From CAYNWT01 sp964450955 (lineage in GTDB: Bacteria > Planctomycetota > Planctomycetia > Planctomycetales > Planctomycetaceae), in assembly GCA_964450955.1 (NCBI GenBank), contig CAYVFI010000002.1, positions 124,001 to 188,000 of the forward strand: DNA of 64,000 nt, given 5' to 3'. Positions within the stretch are counted from its first letter, which is position 1, and each line of letters starts with the position of its first letter. The notes beneath the pieces are model-generated. The model was not told the origin of the DNA. It was given only the letters and a program-made list of their open reading frames with translations, and ran no database searches. Below are positions 1 to 8,418 of the stretch, in pieces. A program made the position numbers and the translations under genes.

Positions 1-3000
1 ACCTCGACGACTGAGGGAGCAGCCGATGACACAATTGGTGTCACGCTAAATGCAAAGCCGCTGGATGACGTCGTTCTGGAAGTCACTGTGTCTGACGTGA
101 CGCAGCTTACTGCCACGCCAGCGCTGCTGACTTTCACGCCGGACGACTGGGATGTTCCGCAGGATGTTACTGTTGCGGCAACTGATGACGTGATCGCCGA
201 CGGCGATGTTCTGGTGCAGGTCGCATTCTCTGTCCTGGAGGCTTCCTCGCACGTGCAGTTTCATGGGCTGACCACGCTGGCGACGGTGACCGCAATCGAC
301 AATGACGCCAGCATCTCCGTTCTGCAGACGAATGGCGGAACGGTTGTCGATGAATCAGGTCTCAGTGACACAATTGATATCGTTCTGGATGCGCAGCCTT
401 TGGGCGATGTTGTTGTCTCTTCAGTAAGTCGAGACGGTGGAGAAGTGACAGCCTCTCCTACGTTCATCACGTTTACGCCGGGTAACTGGAGCACTCCGCA
501 AACAGTGACCCTGTCGGGTGTCGACGACGTACTGCTGGATGGAACTCAAAGTACACAAATCGATATTGCTGTTGTGGATGTCGTTTCAGCCGACGCCTAC
601 GACGGTATCGCGACGGTGTTGTCAGTCGCTACGACAGACAATGACACACCAGATATTCTGGTCACTGAATCCGGCGGTAGTACGATTGTCAGTGAACTGC
701 TGACGACGGATTCGTTCACGGTCAGATTGGCTTCACGGCCGCTGTCTCCTGTTGTGATTGATGTGGCCAGCTTAGACACCACTGAAACTACGGTTTCACC
801 CGCGACTCTGACGTTTGATCCGGTACTTTGGAATACACCGCAGACCGTCACTGTCTTCGGTGTGGATGATATGCCGGTCGATGGCAATCAGGTGACACCA
901 GTGGTGCTCCGAGTTGATGCGGTTCAGTCAGACACGGCGTTTGGTGGGCAGGAAGCCGGGGTCAATGTGACAACCATCGACAACGAAGTGGCATCGTTCA
1001 CGGTGACGCAATCAGACGGAACCACAGCGGTCAGCGAAACCGGAACCACAGACGACTTCTCTGTTGTTCTTGATGCGGCACCAACGCAGGATGTTATCTT
1101 CGCCGTCAGTACCACAGATCCCACGGAAGCTGCGGTCGATCTTCCGACGCTAACCTTCACCCCCGCAAACTGGGACACGCCTCAGGTCGTAACGGTCATC
1201 GGAGTTGACGATCCGACAGTCGATGGCACGGCGACTTCGATTGTTCAGGTTCAGGTCATCGACGGGCTGTCAGACAACGCATTCGCCGGACTTGTTGACT
1301 CATCGGTTCGGGTCACAACGACCAACGATGATGTCGCTGGTTTCTCTCTGGCTGAATCGAACAGTTCGACAATTGTTAGTGAAACGGGCACCAGTGATAC
1401 ATTCCAGGTGATCCTTGATCGGCAGCCAGAGACGGGCATTGTGTTCTTCACAGGCACCAACGCTCCGGATGAACTGTCTGTCTCGCCTGCATTCCTGACA
1501 TTCACGTCGGCCAATTGGAGCGTACCGCAAACTGTGACAGTGACCGGTCTTGATGATGCGATTACTGACAGCAATGGGCCTTTCGATGTCTTTGTCGCTA
1601 TCGAGGAATCGCGTTCAGACAATGCCTTCGACAGCTTGCCGGTTCAGGCGGTTCAGGTCTCCAATATCAGCGACGAACCACCGCTGGCTGCCGTAGACGA
1701 CTCCGTGCAGGCGACTCGTGACACGTCTATCGTGTTTGACGTTCTGACCAACGACGCACCATCGCCGGAAGTTCGAATCTTGTCCATCGGTTCGGCTGGC
1801 GACGGCACTGTCCAGCAGGTTCGGAATGGACGTCTGGAATACACGCCGGATCCTGGATTCGTCGGAGTCGATTCGTTTGAGTACTCGATTGTTCGCGGAA
1901 CCGAAAAGCTAAACAATCTCGACGCAGGGACAGCCGACGAATTCGGTCACGCCATTGCAATTGACGGGAACCTTGCGGTCATTGGTGTTCCCAAGGTTGA
2001 TGTGGAGGCTCCGAACGCGGGCATCGCATACGTTTACGAACGGAGGTCAGACGGCGGTTGGAGCAAGATTGCTGAAATCACTGCTCCGGATGCTGGCCAG
2101 GGCGATGCGTTTGGATTCTCAGTTGCCATTGACGGCAGCACGGTGGTTGTTGGTTCTACAATGGATGACGACGAGGCACTCAACTCGGGCGCCGTTTATA
2201 TCTTTGAACGCAATCTTGGTGGTGCTAATAACTATGGGCTTGTCACGAAACTGACCGACGCCAACGGTGGTTCGCGAGACCAATTTGGGTACTCGCTGGG
2301 TATCGACAACGGCACACTTCTGGTTGGCGCACGGCTGGACGATAATGAGGGACGAAACTCGGGAAGTGCGTTCGTCTACGATCGGGACGCAAGTGGAACC
2401 TGGAACCTGACGACTCAGCTTCTGCCATCGACGCTGATGCAGGGCGACCAGTTCGGCTACGACGTGGCCATCGATGGCGACCTCTTCCTCGTTGGAGCCC
2501 GAAAATCGAACGAGCAGAGAATCGACTCCGGTTCGGCCTACCTCTTCGATCGAAACCTCGGCGGTGCAAACTCCTTCGGCATCGTTAAGCACTTCGTCGC
2601 CGACGACGCCGTTAACTTTGACTGGTTCGGTCAATCAGTTGATATCAACAACGATGTCATCGTCGTCGGTAAGCCGATTCGCAATGGACGGCAGCGTACG
2701 GGTGAGGTTTACGTCTACGAACGCAACGAGGGCGGGGCAGACAACTGGGGTCTGGCTGCACAGACATCGGCCACAGACGGTGCCCCGGCGAACCAGTACG
2801 GTTACTCTGTTGCTCTCAACGATACGACGCTGTACGTCGGAACGCGGCTCGATCAAAACGTCAGCCAAAACGCCGGTCGAGTCTACGCCCACAGTGCGGC
2901 CGACGACTGGAACCTGTCGCGGGTTGTTGATTCCTACGACTCGGCAAACGGGGACTACTTCGGTCAAACGGTGGCGGCGTCCAACACCGCGCTGTTTGTC

Positions 3001-3573
3001 ACTTCGCCGCGTGACGACGATAACGGGAACCGCTCTGGTAGCGTCTTCACTGAAGACCTGACTCGAATAGAAACCGCCACCGTGACTGTGGTTGTCAGCG
3101 CCCCGCTGCTGGCCGCGGGCCGTGGGCAACGAACCGACGGTCAGCTGACGCAGGCTCAGTTGGCAGGTGCCGTCGATGAAGCGATCGCAGCCTGGGTTGC
3201 CGCCGGCATTACCCAGGAAGAACTGACACTTCTTCGGTCTGTTAACTTCAGTGTTAATGATCTTGCCGGAGCACAACTTGGTGGAGCGTTCGGGACGTCC
3301 ATCATTCTGGATACCAACGCTGCCGGTAATGGTTGGAGAATCGGCGCGGGCAAACTCGGGTACGACCCGGTGCAGGTTGCCGCTCACGAACTCGGCCACG
3401 TGCTGGGCTTAGACGATCTCTACGACGAAGCTGATCGCGGCAACATTATGTTTGGGATTCTTGGGCTCGGCGAAGAACGCGACATCGCGTCAGAAAGTGC
3501 AGACTTCCCTGAGCTGGCTGATCTGTTCTTCCAGAACCGAAAGGAAGCAGGCGAAGTCCTGTTCGCTCTCTAA
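1..3573 (+). CDS. Giant secreted repeat protein with C-terminal M10-like metallopeptidase motif (5' truncated by window)
   Basis: The reading frame is open from base 1, so only the C-terminal 1190 residues are visible and the true start lies upstream. The visible part begins with five extracellular beta-sandwich-like repeats, each carrying a TFTPxxWxxPQxVTVxGxDD signature (about residues 45-540). A cadherin-like Ig domain follows (VDDSVQATRDTSIVFDVLTND, about 565-630), then roughly seven FG-GAP-type propeller repeats with DxFGxSVAIDG and VGxxxDD signatures (about 640-1020). The C-terminal region carries HELGHVLGLDD, with His codons at 3385-3387 and 3397-3399. This fits the HExxHxxGxxD zinc site of matrixin-like peptidases, and NIMFG could be the Met-turn. 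No anchor or sorting domain is seen after it. The substrate is unknown. The metallopeptidase motif is convincing, but activity is inferred. Confidence 0.85.
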   Translation, partial: TSTTEGAADDTIGVTLNAKPLDDVVLEVTVSDVTQLTATPALLTFTPDDWDVPQDVTVAATDDVIADGDVLVQVAFSVLEASSHVQFHGLTTLATVTAIDNDASISVLQTNGGTVVDESGLSDTIDIVLDAQPLGDVVVSSVSRDGGEVTASPTFITFTPGNWSTPQTVTLSGVDDVLLDGTQSTQIDIAVVDVVSADAYDGIATVLSVATTDNDTPDILVTESGGSTIVSELLTTDSFTVRLASRPLSPVVIDVASLDTTETTVSPATLTFDPVLWNTPQTVTVFGVDDMPVDGNQVTPVVLRVDAVQSDTAFGGQEAGVNVTTIDNEVASFTVTQSDGTTAVSETGTTDDFSVVLDAAPTQDVIFAVSTTDPTEAAVDLPTLTFTPANWDTPQVVTVIGVDDPTVDGTATSIVQVQVIDGLSDNAFAGLVDSSVRVTTTNDDVAGFSLAESNSSTIVSETGTSDTFQVILDRQPETGIVFFTGTNAPDELSVSPAFLTFTSANWSVPQTVTVTGLDDAITDSNGPFDVFVAIEESRSDNAFDSLPVQAVQVSNISDEPPLAAVDDSVQATRDTSIVFDVLTNDAPSPEVRILSIGSAGDGTVQQVRNGRLEYTPDPGFVGVDSFEYSIVRGTEKLNNLDAGTADEFGHAIAIDGNLAVIGVPKVDVEAPNAGIAYVYERRSDGGWSKIAEITAPDAGQGDAFGFSVAIDGSTVVVGSTMDDDEALNSGAVYIFERNLGGANNYGLVTKLTDANGGSRDQFGYSLGIDNGTLLVGARLDDNEGRNSGSAFVYDRDASGTWNLTTQLLPSTLMQGDQFGYDVAIDGDLFLVGARKSNEQRIDSGSAYLFDRNLGGANSFGIVKHFVADDAVNFDWFGQSVDINNDVIVVGKPIRNGRQRTGEVYVYERNEGGADNWGLAAQTSATDGAPANQYGYSVALNDTTLYVGTRLDQNVSQNAGRVYAHSAADDWNLSRVVDSYDSANGDYFGQTVAASNTALFVTSPRDDDNGNRSGSVFTEDLTRIETATVTVVVSAPLLAAGRGQRTDGQLTQAQLAGAVDEAIAAWVAAGITQEELTLLRSVNFSVNDLAGAQLGGAFGTSIILDTNAAGNGWRIGAGKLGYDPVQVAAHELGHVLGLDDLYDEADRGNIMFGILGLGEERDIASESADFPELADLFFQNRKEAGEVLFAL
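130..1560 (+). repeat. Five intragenic repeats of about 340 bp
   Basis: The TFTPxxW...PQxVTV...DD signature recurs near 130, 469, 810, 1150 and 1498, a spacing of about 340 bp or 113-115 residues. The copies are diverged in DNA, so this is an old protein-domain repeat and not a recent tandem duplication. The array probably continues upstream of the window. Confidence 0.8.
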
Positions 3574-3589
3574 GCAGAGACAAGAAGTC

Positions 3590-3614
3590 GGCCCAGTCGA
3601 TGATCGACTGGGCC
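3590..3614. terminator. Bidirectional hairpin between convergent genes
   Basis: GGCCCAGTCGA, loop TGA, TCGACTGGGCC forms a perfect 11-bp stem in the 49-bp gap between two converging genes. There is no clear T-tract on either side, so termination is inferred from position and stem strength. Confidence 0.6.
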
Positions 3615-3622
3615 GGCAATCT

Positions 3623-5032
3623 CTACTTGACCCGCGCGAGTTCGGTGATGACGTCGAACGCGGTCTCAACGTCCGCTGCCGTTGTATAGGTCTGCCCGAC
3701 CTGAAACCGAATCACATACTGCCCCGCGTGAGTCGTTTGCGTCAGGTAAATTCGGCCGTCGTCGTTAATTCGATCGACCAGTCGGCGGTTCACTTCGTCC
3801 GCATCTTCGCAACCCTCCGGGTGGTAGCGAAACGAAAACAAAGACAGCACGGGTCCCGAAGTGATCTCGAAGTCCGGTTCCGCTCGCAGGCGTTCGGCGA
3901 TGTCCGACGCCCACCGCACATGATCGCGAACCTTTTGCTGCATCGCGGCAACGCCGTAGCTGCGAATCACAAACCAAAGTTTCAACGCCCGGAACCGACG
4001 CCCCAGCGGTATCGACCACTCCGAATAATTGGTGATGCGATCGTGACCCTGTGTCTTCAGATAAGTCGGTCGAATCGCCAACGTCTTCACAAACGATTCC
4101 GGGTCTTTCACAAAGTGAGCCGAACAGTCGAAGTTCGTGAACAACCATTTGTGCGGATTGAACACAAAACTGTCAACGCGGTCTGAGCCGGCCATCAGGT
4201 GCCGGAACTCCGGGCAAATCATCGCGCTGCCGGCCCACGCTGCGTCGACGTGCACATAAACGTCGTATTTTTCCGCTACATCGCAAATTGCAGCGATATC
4301 GTCGCACGCGCCAACGCTGGTCCCGCCGATGCAGACAACCACCGCGCACGGAAGTAGTCCGGCCGCCAGGTCTTCTGTGATCGCGACTTCCAACGCGGCC
4401 GGATCCAGCCCGCTTAACAAACCAACCGTCGGCAGCTTAATGAGGTTCCGCTGCCCGATTCCCGCAACCCAACACGCCTTGTCGATAGACGAATGCACCT
4501 GGTCGGAACAGTACACTCGGCACACGGGCAAACCGGCCAACCCCTCCGCGTTCCCTCGAAACTCAAGAGCCCGCTCGCGCGCGTGAAGAATCGCTGCCAG
4601 AGTCGCGCTGGAGGCGGAGTCCTGAATCACGCCCTCAAAGTCTGTGGGCAGGCCGATCATCTGCCGCAACCAATCCAGCATGCGAGTTTCAAGCTCAGTG
4701 GCTGCGGGCGAGGTTTGCCAAAGCATGCACTGTGCCGCCAGCGTCGCGGTCAACCACTCGGCCAGAATCGACGGCGGGCTTGAGTTGGCCGTGAAGTATG
4801 CGAAGAACCGCGGATGCTGCCAGTGCGTCATTCCCGGCATTAGGATGTCTTCAAACTCACCAAAGATTGTCGCAAAATCTTCCGTGTCCAGCGGCGGCGC
4901 GTCGGGAATTTGGCAAGCGATATCGCCCGGCGCGGTTTGAGCCCGAACGGGGCGGTCTCGGAGGTTTGTCAGGTAGTCGGAGGCCCATGCCGCCAGTTGC
5001 GGGCCCCACTCCTCAAGCGATTCAATATCCAT
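3623..5032 (-). CDS. PLP-dependent group II decarboxylase (aromatic amino acid decarboxylase family)
   Basis: This 469-residue protein has the length and motif order of group II pyridoxal-phosphate decarboxylases (aromatic-L-amino-acid, tryptophan or tyrosine decarboxylase). HVDAAWAGSAMICPEF carries the cofactor-contacting Asp, and NPHKWLFTNFDCSA holds the Schiff-base lysine (about K295). The N-terminal MTHWQHPRFFAYFTANSS block is also typical of the family. It would release CO2 from an aromatic or related L-amino acid in the cytoplasm, giving an amine. The exact substrate cannot be read from sequence. It starts at ATG 5032, is divergent from the bshB1-like gene, and converges on the giant protein gene. 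It appears monocistronic. Confidence 0.88.
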   Translation of the reverse strand: MDIESLEEWGPQLAAWASDYLTNLRDRPVRAQTAPGDIACQIPDAPPLDTEDFATIFGEFEDILMPGMTHWQHPRFFAYFTANSSPPSILAEWLTATLAAQCMLWQTSPAATELETRMLDWLRQMIGLPTDFEGVIQDSASSATLAAILHARERALEFRGNAEGLAGLPVCRVYCSDQVHSSIDKACWVAGIGQRNLIKLPTVGLLSGLDPAALEVAITEDLAAGLLPCAVVVCIGGTSVGACDDIAAICDVAEKYDVYVHVDAAWAGSAMICPEFRHLMAGSDRVDSFVFNPHKWLFTNFDCSAHFVKDPESFVKTLAIRPTYLKTQGHDRITNYSEWSIPLGRRFRALKLWFVIRSYGVAAMQQKVRDHVRWASDIAERLRAEPDFEITSGPVLSLFSFRYHPEGCEDADEVNRRLVDRINDDGRIYLTQTTHAGQYVIRFQVGQTYTTAADVETAFDVITELARVK

Positions 5033-5120
5033 CCGCGTAGGTTAGTCGAAGCCACATCACGCAGCGACATCGATAGCCATCCGTGCTACCATCAAAGTTC
5101 TGAACTCAAGAGAACGAAAA

Positions 5121-5828
5121 GTGAACTACGACCAGGAACCACTCGACATACTTGTCGTCGCGCCGCATCCCGACGACGCGGAAATCAGCGTTGGCGGAAC
5201 AATTTGCCGCAGCCGCAAGGAAGGACTGCGCGTCGGTGTGGTGGAACTGACCAACGGCGAACCAACACCACACGGTTCGCCCGAAACGCGAGCCGCCGAA
5301 ACCGCCGCTGCGACCGACATCATGGACCTCACATGGCGGCACAACCTGGGACTTCCCAACCGCCAGCTTGAAACCACCCTCGAGGCCCGTCGCGCGCTGG
5401 CGGAGGTGTTTCGGTTGACTCGTCCGAGTATCATCCTGGCTCCGTATTGGGAAGATGCTCACCCCGACCATGTCGCGGCCAGCCAGTTGGCTGATGCTTC
5501 GCGGTTCTGGTCGAAGCTATCCAGAACCGATATGGCGGGTGAACGATTTCATCCACCGCAGATCTATTACTACTGGAGCATCCACCTGCGGATTCATCCA
5601 AAGCCTGCGTTCGTCGTCGACATCAGCGACACAATTGATCAAAAGATGCTGGCGGTCGAAGCCTACGAAAGTCAGGTCATTGCCGGGCGACCGAAGCAGC
5701 ACCCGACGCTGTTGGACGATGTGCGCGACCGAGCCCGCTATTGGGGCTGGACCATTGGAACCGCGTATGCGGAACCCTACGGGAGTCGCGAAGAAATCCA
5801 GCTTAATGGCCTCGGAGCGTTGTTGTGA
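5121..5828 (+). CDS. bshB1: PIG-L/LmbE-family deacetylase, BshB1-like
   Basis: This 235-residue protein starts at GTG. It has the zinc-binding APHPDDAE motif at the N-terminus, the YWEDAHPDH motif mid-protein and a C-terminal YGSREEIQLNGLGALL. All are characteristic of the BshB1 branch of the PIG-L/LmbE family, which deacetylates GlcNAc-malate during bacillithiol synthesis. No bshA or bshC is in the window, so use in bacillithiol synthesis is inference; a related GlcNAc-conjugate deacetylase is the alternative. Its TGA overlaps the GTG of the MoaD-like gene (GTGA), indicating translational coupling. It is the first gene of a three-gene operon. Confidence 0.75.
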   Translation: MNYDQEPLDILVVAPHPDDAEISVGGTICRSRKEGLRVGVVELTNGEPTPHGSPETRAAETAAATDIMDLTWRHNLGLPNRQLETTLEARRALAEVFRLTRPSIILAPYWEDAHPDHVAASQLADASRFWSKLSRTDMAGERFHPPQIYYYWSIHLRIHPKPAFVVDISDTIDQKMLAVEAYESQVIAGRPKQHPTLLDDVRDRARYWGWTIGTAYAEPYGSREEIQLNGLGALL

Positions 5829-6091
5829 GTATCCGGATTGAGTTCATGGGAATGCCCCGACAGTACGCAGCGTGCGACACAATCGATGCTGATGCCCAGA
5901 CCCTGAATGAGGCTCTTCGAACCGTGGCCGCTCGGTTCCCGGAAATTCAACAACATTGCTTTGATGGCGAGACGTTGAGAACCGGTTTCCTGGTCGGAGT
6001 GAACTCACGGTTCGATTCGGTTCGCCCCGCGATGCCGCTGCAAGACGGAGACACCGTGCAACTTCTGTCCGCCGATGTGGGCGGTCACTAG
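5825..6091 (+). CDS. MoaD/ThiS-like ubiquitin-fold protein
   Basis: This 88-residue protein is predicted to have a beta-grasp fold. It has the MoaD-like layout: an N-terminal strand (IRIEFMGMPRQYA), a central helix (LNEALRTVAARFP), LVGVNSRF and the late DGDTVQLLSADVGG segment. MoaD proteins carry sulfur as a C-terminal Gly-Gly thiocarboxylate used in molybdopterin synthesis. Here the chain ends Gly-Gly-His, one residue past the usual terminus. The GTG start overlaps the upstream stop, and the aldehyde oxidoreductase follows at once. This suggests a dedicated sulfur carrier for the tungsto- or molybdopterin cofactor of that enzyme. Confidence 0.7.
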   Translation: MSIRIEFMGMPRQYAACDTIDADAQTLNEALRTVAARFPEIQQHCFDGETLRTGFLVGVNSRFDSVRPAMPLQDGDTVQLLSADVGGH

Positions 6092-6092
6092 A

Positions 6093-7865
6093 GTGTCTAA
6101 ACTCTTCGGCTACCACGGTCGATACCTGCGTATCGATGTTTCGAAACAGTCGTGTCAAACGCTGCAGATTCCCCGGGAAGTGCTTTGGCAGTGCGTGGGT
6201 GGCACCGGACTGGCCACTTGGATTCTCACACAGGAAACCCCCGGCCAAATCGACGCGCTGCATCCCGACGCACCGCTGATTTTCGTGTTCAGCCCACTGG
6301 TCGGGAGCCCGCTGACCACGTCTGCGAAGTTTGGAGTCGTGGCCAAATCGCCGCTGACTAACCGGCTTAACGATTCGTTGGCGTCGTCCCACTTCGCGAT
6401 CGCCGGCAAAAAAACAGGCGTCGATGCCATTGTCGTCACGGGGCACAGCGCCCAGCCAACACTGTTGCGTATCGAACCCGATTCGGTTGCGTTCGAACCA
6501 GCGACCGACCTTTGGGGACTCACAATTCCCGCGTGCGAACAACTACTGCGAGAACGCCTGCCGCGCGGGTTCCGATCGGCAGTCATCGGACCCGCTGGCG
6601 AACGCGGAGTCCGGTATGCGTCGATCTCGCACGACGGGCGGCATGCTGGTCGAGGTGGCCTGGGCGCTGTCATGGGTTCGAAAAACCTCAAAGCGATCTG
6701 TGTCCGCGGCGATCGCATAACACAGTTCGCAAAGCCCGACGCGCTCACGACGTACAGCAAAGCCCTGTCTCGCAAGTCGCTGGGGCAGGCGACCGCCAAG
6801 TATCGCGAACTGGGAACCGTTGATAACCTGGTCACGTTTAATCGGCTGGGTACGCTGCCGACGCGAAACTTCCAGTCCGGGACATTTGACGGAGCCCACA
6901 ACCTGGCCCCGGAAGTTCTTGTTCCTGAGGGGAAGCGAACCCGTTCGTCCTGTGCTGCGTGCACGATTGGCTGCGAACATATCTTTGAAACAGCTGAAGG
7001 CCGACCGGTTCGAATGGAGTACGAGAACCTGTTCGCTTTGGGTCCGTTGTGCGGCGTCTCAGATCCGGAATTCGTACTTAAAGCATCCGCCTTTTGCGAC
7101 GACCACGGAATGGACACCATTAGCGCCGGAGTCACCGTCGCGTTTGCCATGGAGTGCAGCCAGCGCGGGCTCATCCCGCAGCAGTTGCGGTTTGGAAATG
7201 GCGATGACGTGTTGTCCACGTTGCAGTCCATCTCGGCCAGAACCGACGTGGGAGATTTGCTGGCTCTGGGTACCCGCGCAGCCGCAGAACAGATCGGGCA
7301 GGGCAGTCAGGCCTTCGCCGCGCATGTGAAAGGGTTAGAACTTCCCGGCTACGAACCCCGCGCGCTGCAGATGATGGGATTGGGATTCGCGGTCAACACG
7401 CGCGGAGCCGACCATAATCGGTCGGGAGCTTACCAGGTTGACTTCTCCGAGCAGTCAGACCGGTTCGACGCCAAAGCAAATGATGTGCAGCTGGCGATCG
7501 ATACTGAGAACGAAGCGACGATTATGGATTCGCTGATCCTGTGCAAGTTTCTGCGCGGCGTGTTTGAAGACCGGATGGCAGCGATGGCTGAGATGCTGCA
7601 TCTCACCACGGGAACTCAACACTCTGGCGCGGACCTGGTTCGAATTGCGAATTCGATTGTCGATCAAAAGAAGCGGTACAATATCCAGCAGGGATGGACA
7701 CCGGCTGAAGACACGTTGCCAGCAAGATTCATGGATCAGGCCCTCGGTTCCGGAGCCAGCGAAGGCGCGATCCTGACCCGGTCTAAGTTGAACAAACTGA
7801 TTCTTGCCTACAACCGCGCCCGAGGCTGGAGCGATGAGGGCTGGCTGGACGAACGGTCGAAGTAG
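6093..7865 (+). CDS. Aldehyde:ferredoxin oxidoreductase family protein
   Basis: This protein of about 590 residues spans the three AOR domains. The N-terminal GYHGRYLRIDVSK segment, CVGGTGLATWIL and SPLVGSP form the pterin-binding part. RSSCAACTIGCEH supplies three cluster cysteines and DSLILCKF the fourth, as in the 4Fe-4S site of tungsten or molybdenum bis-pterin AORs. The family oxidises aldehydes to carboxylic acids with ferredoxin as acceptor in the cytoplasm. The GTG at 6093 is preferred: family proteins start just before the GYxG block and GGGCGG precedes it. An ATG at 6075, overlapping the MoaD-like gene, is possible. The cofactor metal and substrate cannot be told from sequence. Confidence 0.88.
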   Translation: MSKLFGYHGRYLRIDVSKQSCQTLQIPREVLWQCVGGTGLATWILTQETPGQIDALHPDAPLIFVFSPLVGSPLTTSAKFGVVAKSPLTNRLNDSLASSHFAIAGKKTGVDAIVVTGHSAQPTLLRIEPDSVAFEPATDLWGLTIPACEQLLRERLPRGFRSAVIGPAGERGVRYASISHDGRHAGRGGLGAVMGSKNLKAICVRGDRITQFAKPDALTTYSKALSRKSLGQATAKYRELGTVDNLVTFNRLGTLPTRNFQSGTFDGAHNLAPEVLVPEGKRTRSSCAACTIGCEHIFETAEGRPVRMEYENLFALGPLCGVSDPEFVLKASAFCDDHGMDTISAGVTVAFAMECSQRGLIPQQLRFGNGDDVLSTLQSISARTDVGDLLALGTRAAAEQIGQGSQAFAAHVKGLELPGYEPRALQMMGLGFAVNTRGADHNRSGAYQVDFSEQSDRFDAKANDVQLAIDTENEATIMDSLILCKFLRGVFEDRMAAMAEMLHLTTGTQHSGADLVRIANSIVDQKKRYNIQQGWTPAEDTLPARFMDQALGSGASEGAILTRSKLNKLILAYNRARGWSDEGWLDERSK

Positions 7866-7944
7866 TAAAGACACGGGCGCATTTGGGGGTGCGTTTCAGG
7901 GCGATTTAGGCCGAAAGCGGCTTGTTTCAGCCTAAAACTCCCGG

Positions 7945-7972
7945 TTGACCGATGGTCGGTCGCTGGTACAAT
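7945..7972 (+). promoter_or_regulatory. Sigma-70-type promoter for the small basic protein
   Basis: TTGACC (7945-7950) and TACAAT (7967-7972) are separated by 16 bp and lie about 62 bp upstream of the ATG at 8035. Both boxes are close to consensus. Confidence 0.6.
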
Positions 7973-8034
7973 GCCCGATCAGATCGCCGCACACGACTGC
8001 GGCCAAACATTGGTTTTTAGGGTTACTTGCTGAC

Positions 8035-8196
8035 ATGGGACGCGTTGAACGATCACGTGAGATTGCACGCCGACGAACTCGCCGGGTGAAACTGCAGAAG
8101 CTTCGAGCGAAATTCGCCGCAGCCAAGAGCGACAGTACCAAGGCTGAGATCATGGAAAAAGTCCGCAAGATCAGCCCACTGATGACGATGGACTAA
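8035..8196 (+). CDS. Small basic planctomycete protein (DUF6800-like)
   Basis: This 53-residue protein is rich in Arg and Lys (MGRVERSREIARRRTRRVKL) and ends in KVRKISPLMTMD. It is probably mostly helical and could bind nucleic acid or ribosomes, but no function is known to me. I recall similar proteins across planctomycetes (DUF6800, from memory). The ATG at 8035 is chosen because the recognised family sequence begins there and a good promoter lies upstream. A longer frame from 7945 would start inside the promoter. A strong terminator follows, so this is a complete monocistronic unit. Confidence 0.7.
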   Translation: MGRVERSREIARRRTRRVKLQKLRAKFAAAKSDSTKAEIMEKVRKISPLMTMD

Positions 8197-8225
8197 ATCC
8201 TTCGGACAACAACCAAAGCGACATA

Positions 8226-8252
8226 ACGCCGGCCTTGAGTCGGCGTTTTTTT
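8226..8252 (+). terminator. Rho-independent terminator after the small basic protein gene
   Basis: ACGCCG (8226-8231), a 9-nt loop and CGGCGT (8241-8246) are followed by a run of T to 8252. It lies 30 bp after the stop codon. Confidence 0.8.
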
Positions 8253-8418
8253 GTGCGATGTGCGTTCTTGTAAGATGTGCCGTTGCCAGTCACTGTGACA
8301 CCGCCAGCCAGCAGCATGTCACCCCACCCCGCTTGCCGGCAGTCGCGCGGGTTACTTGCGCGGGACGGGTGGGGTTGAGGGCCTGAATCGCGAAACGCAG
8401 ACAACCCCTGACGACACT

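Noticed and set aside
2119..2634. Long antisense frame over the FG-GAP region
   Set aside because: It is a shadow of a well supported gene, with composition typical of reverse reading.
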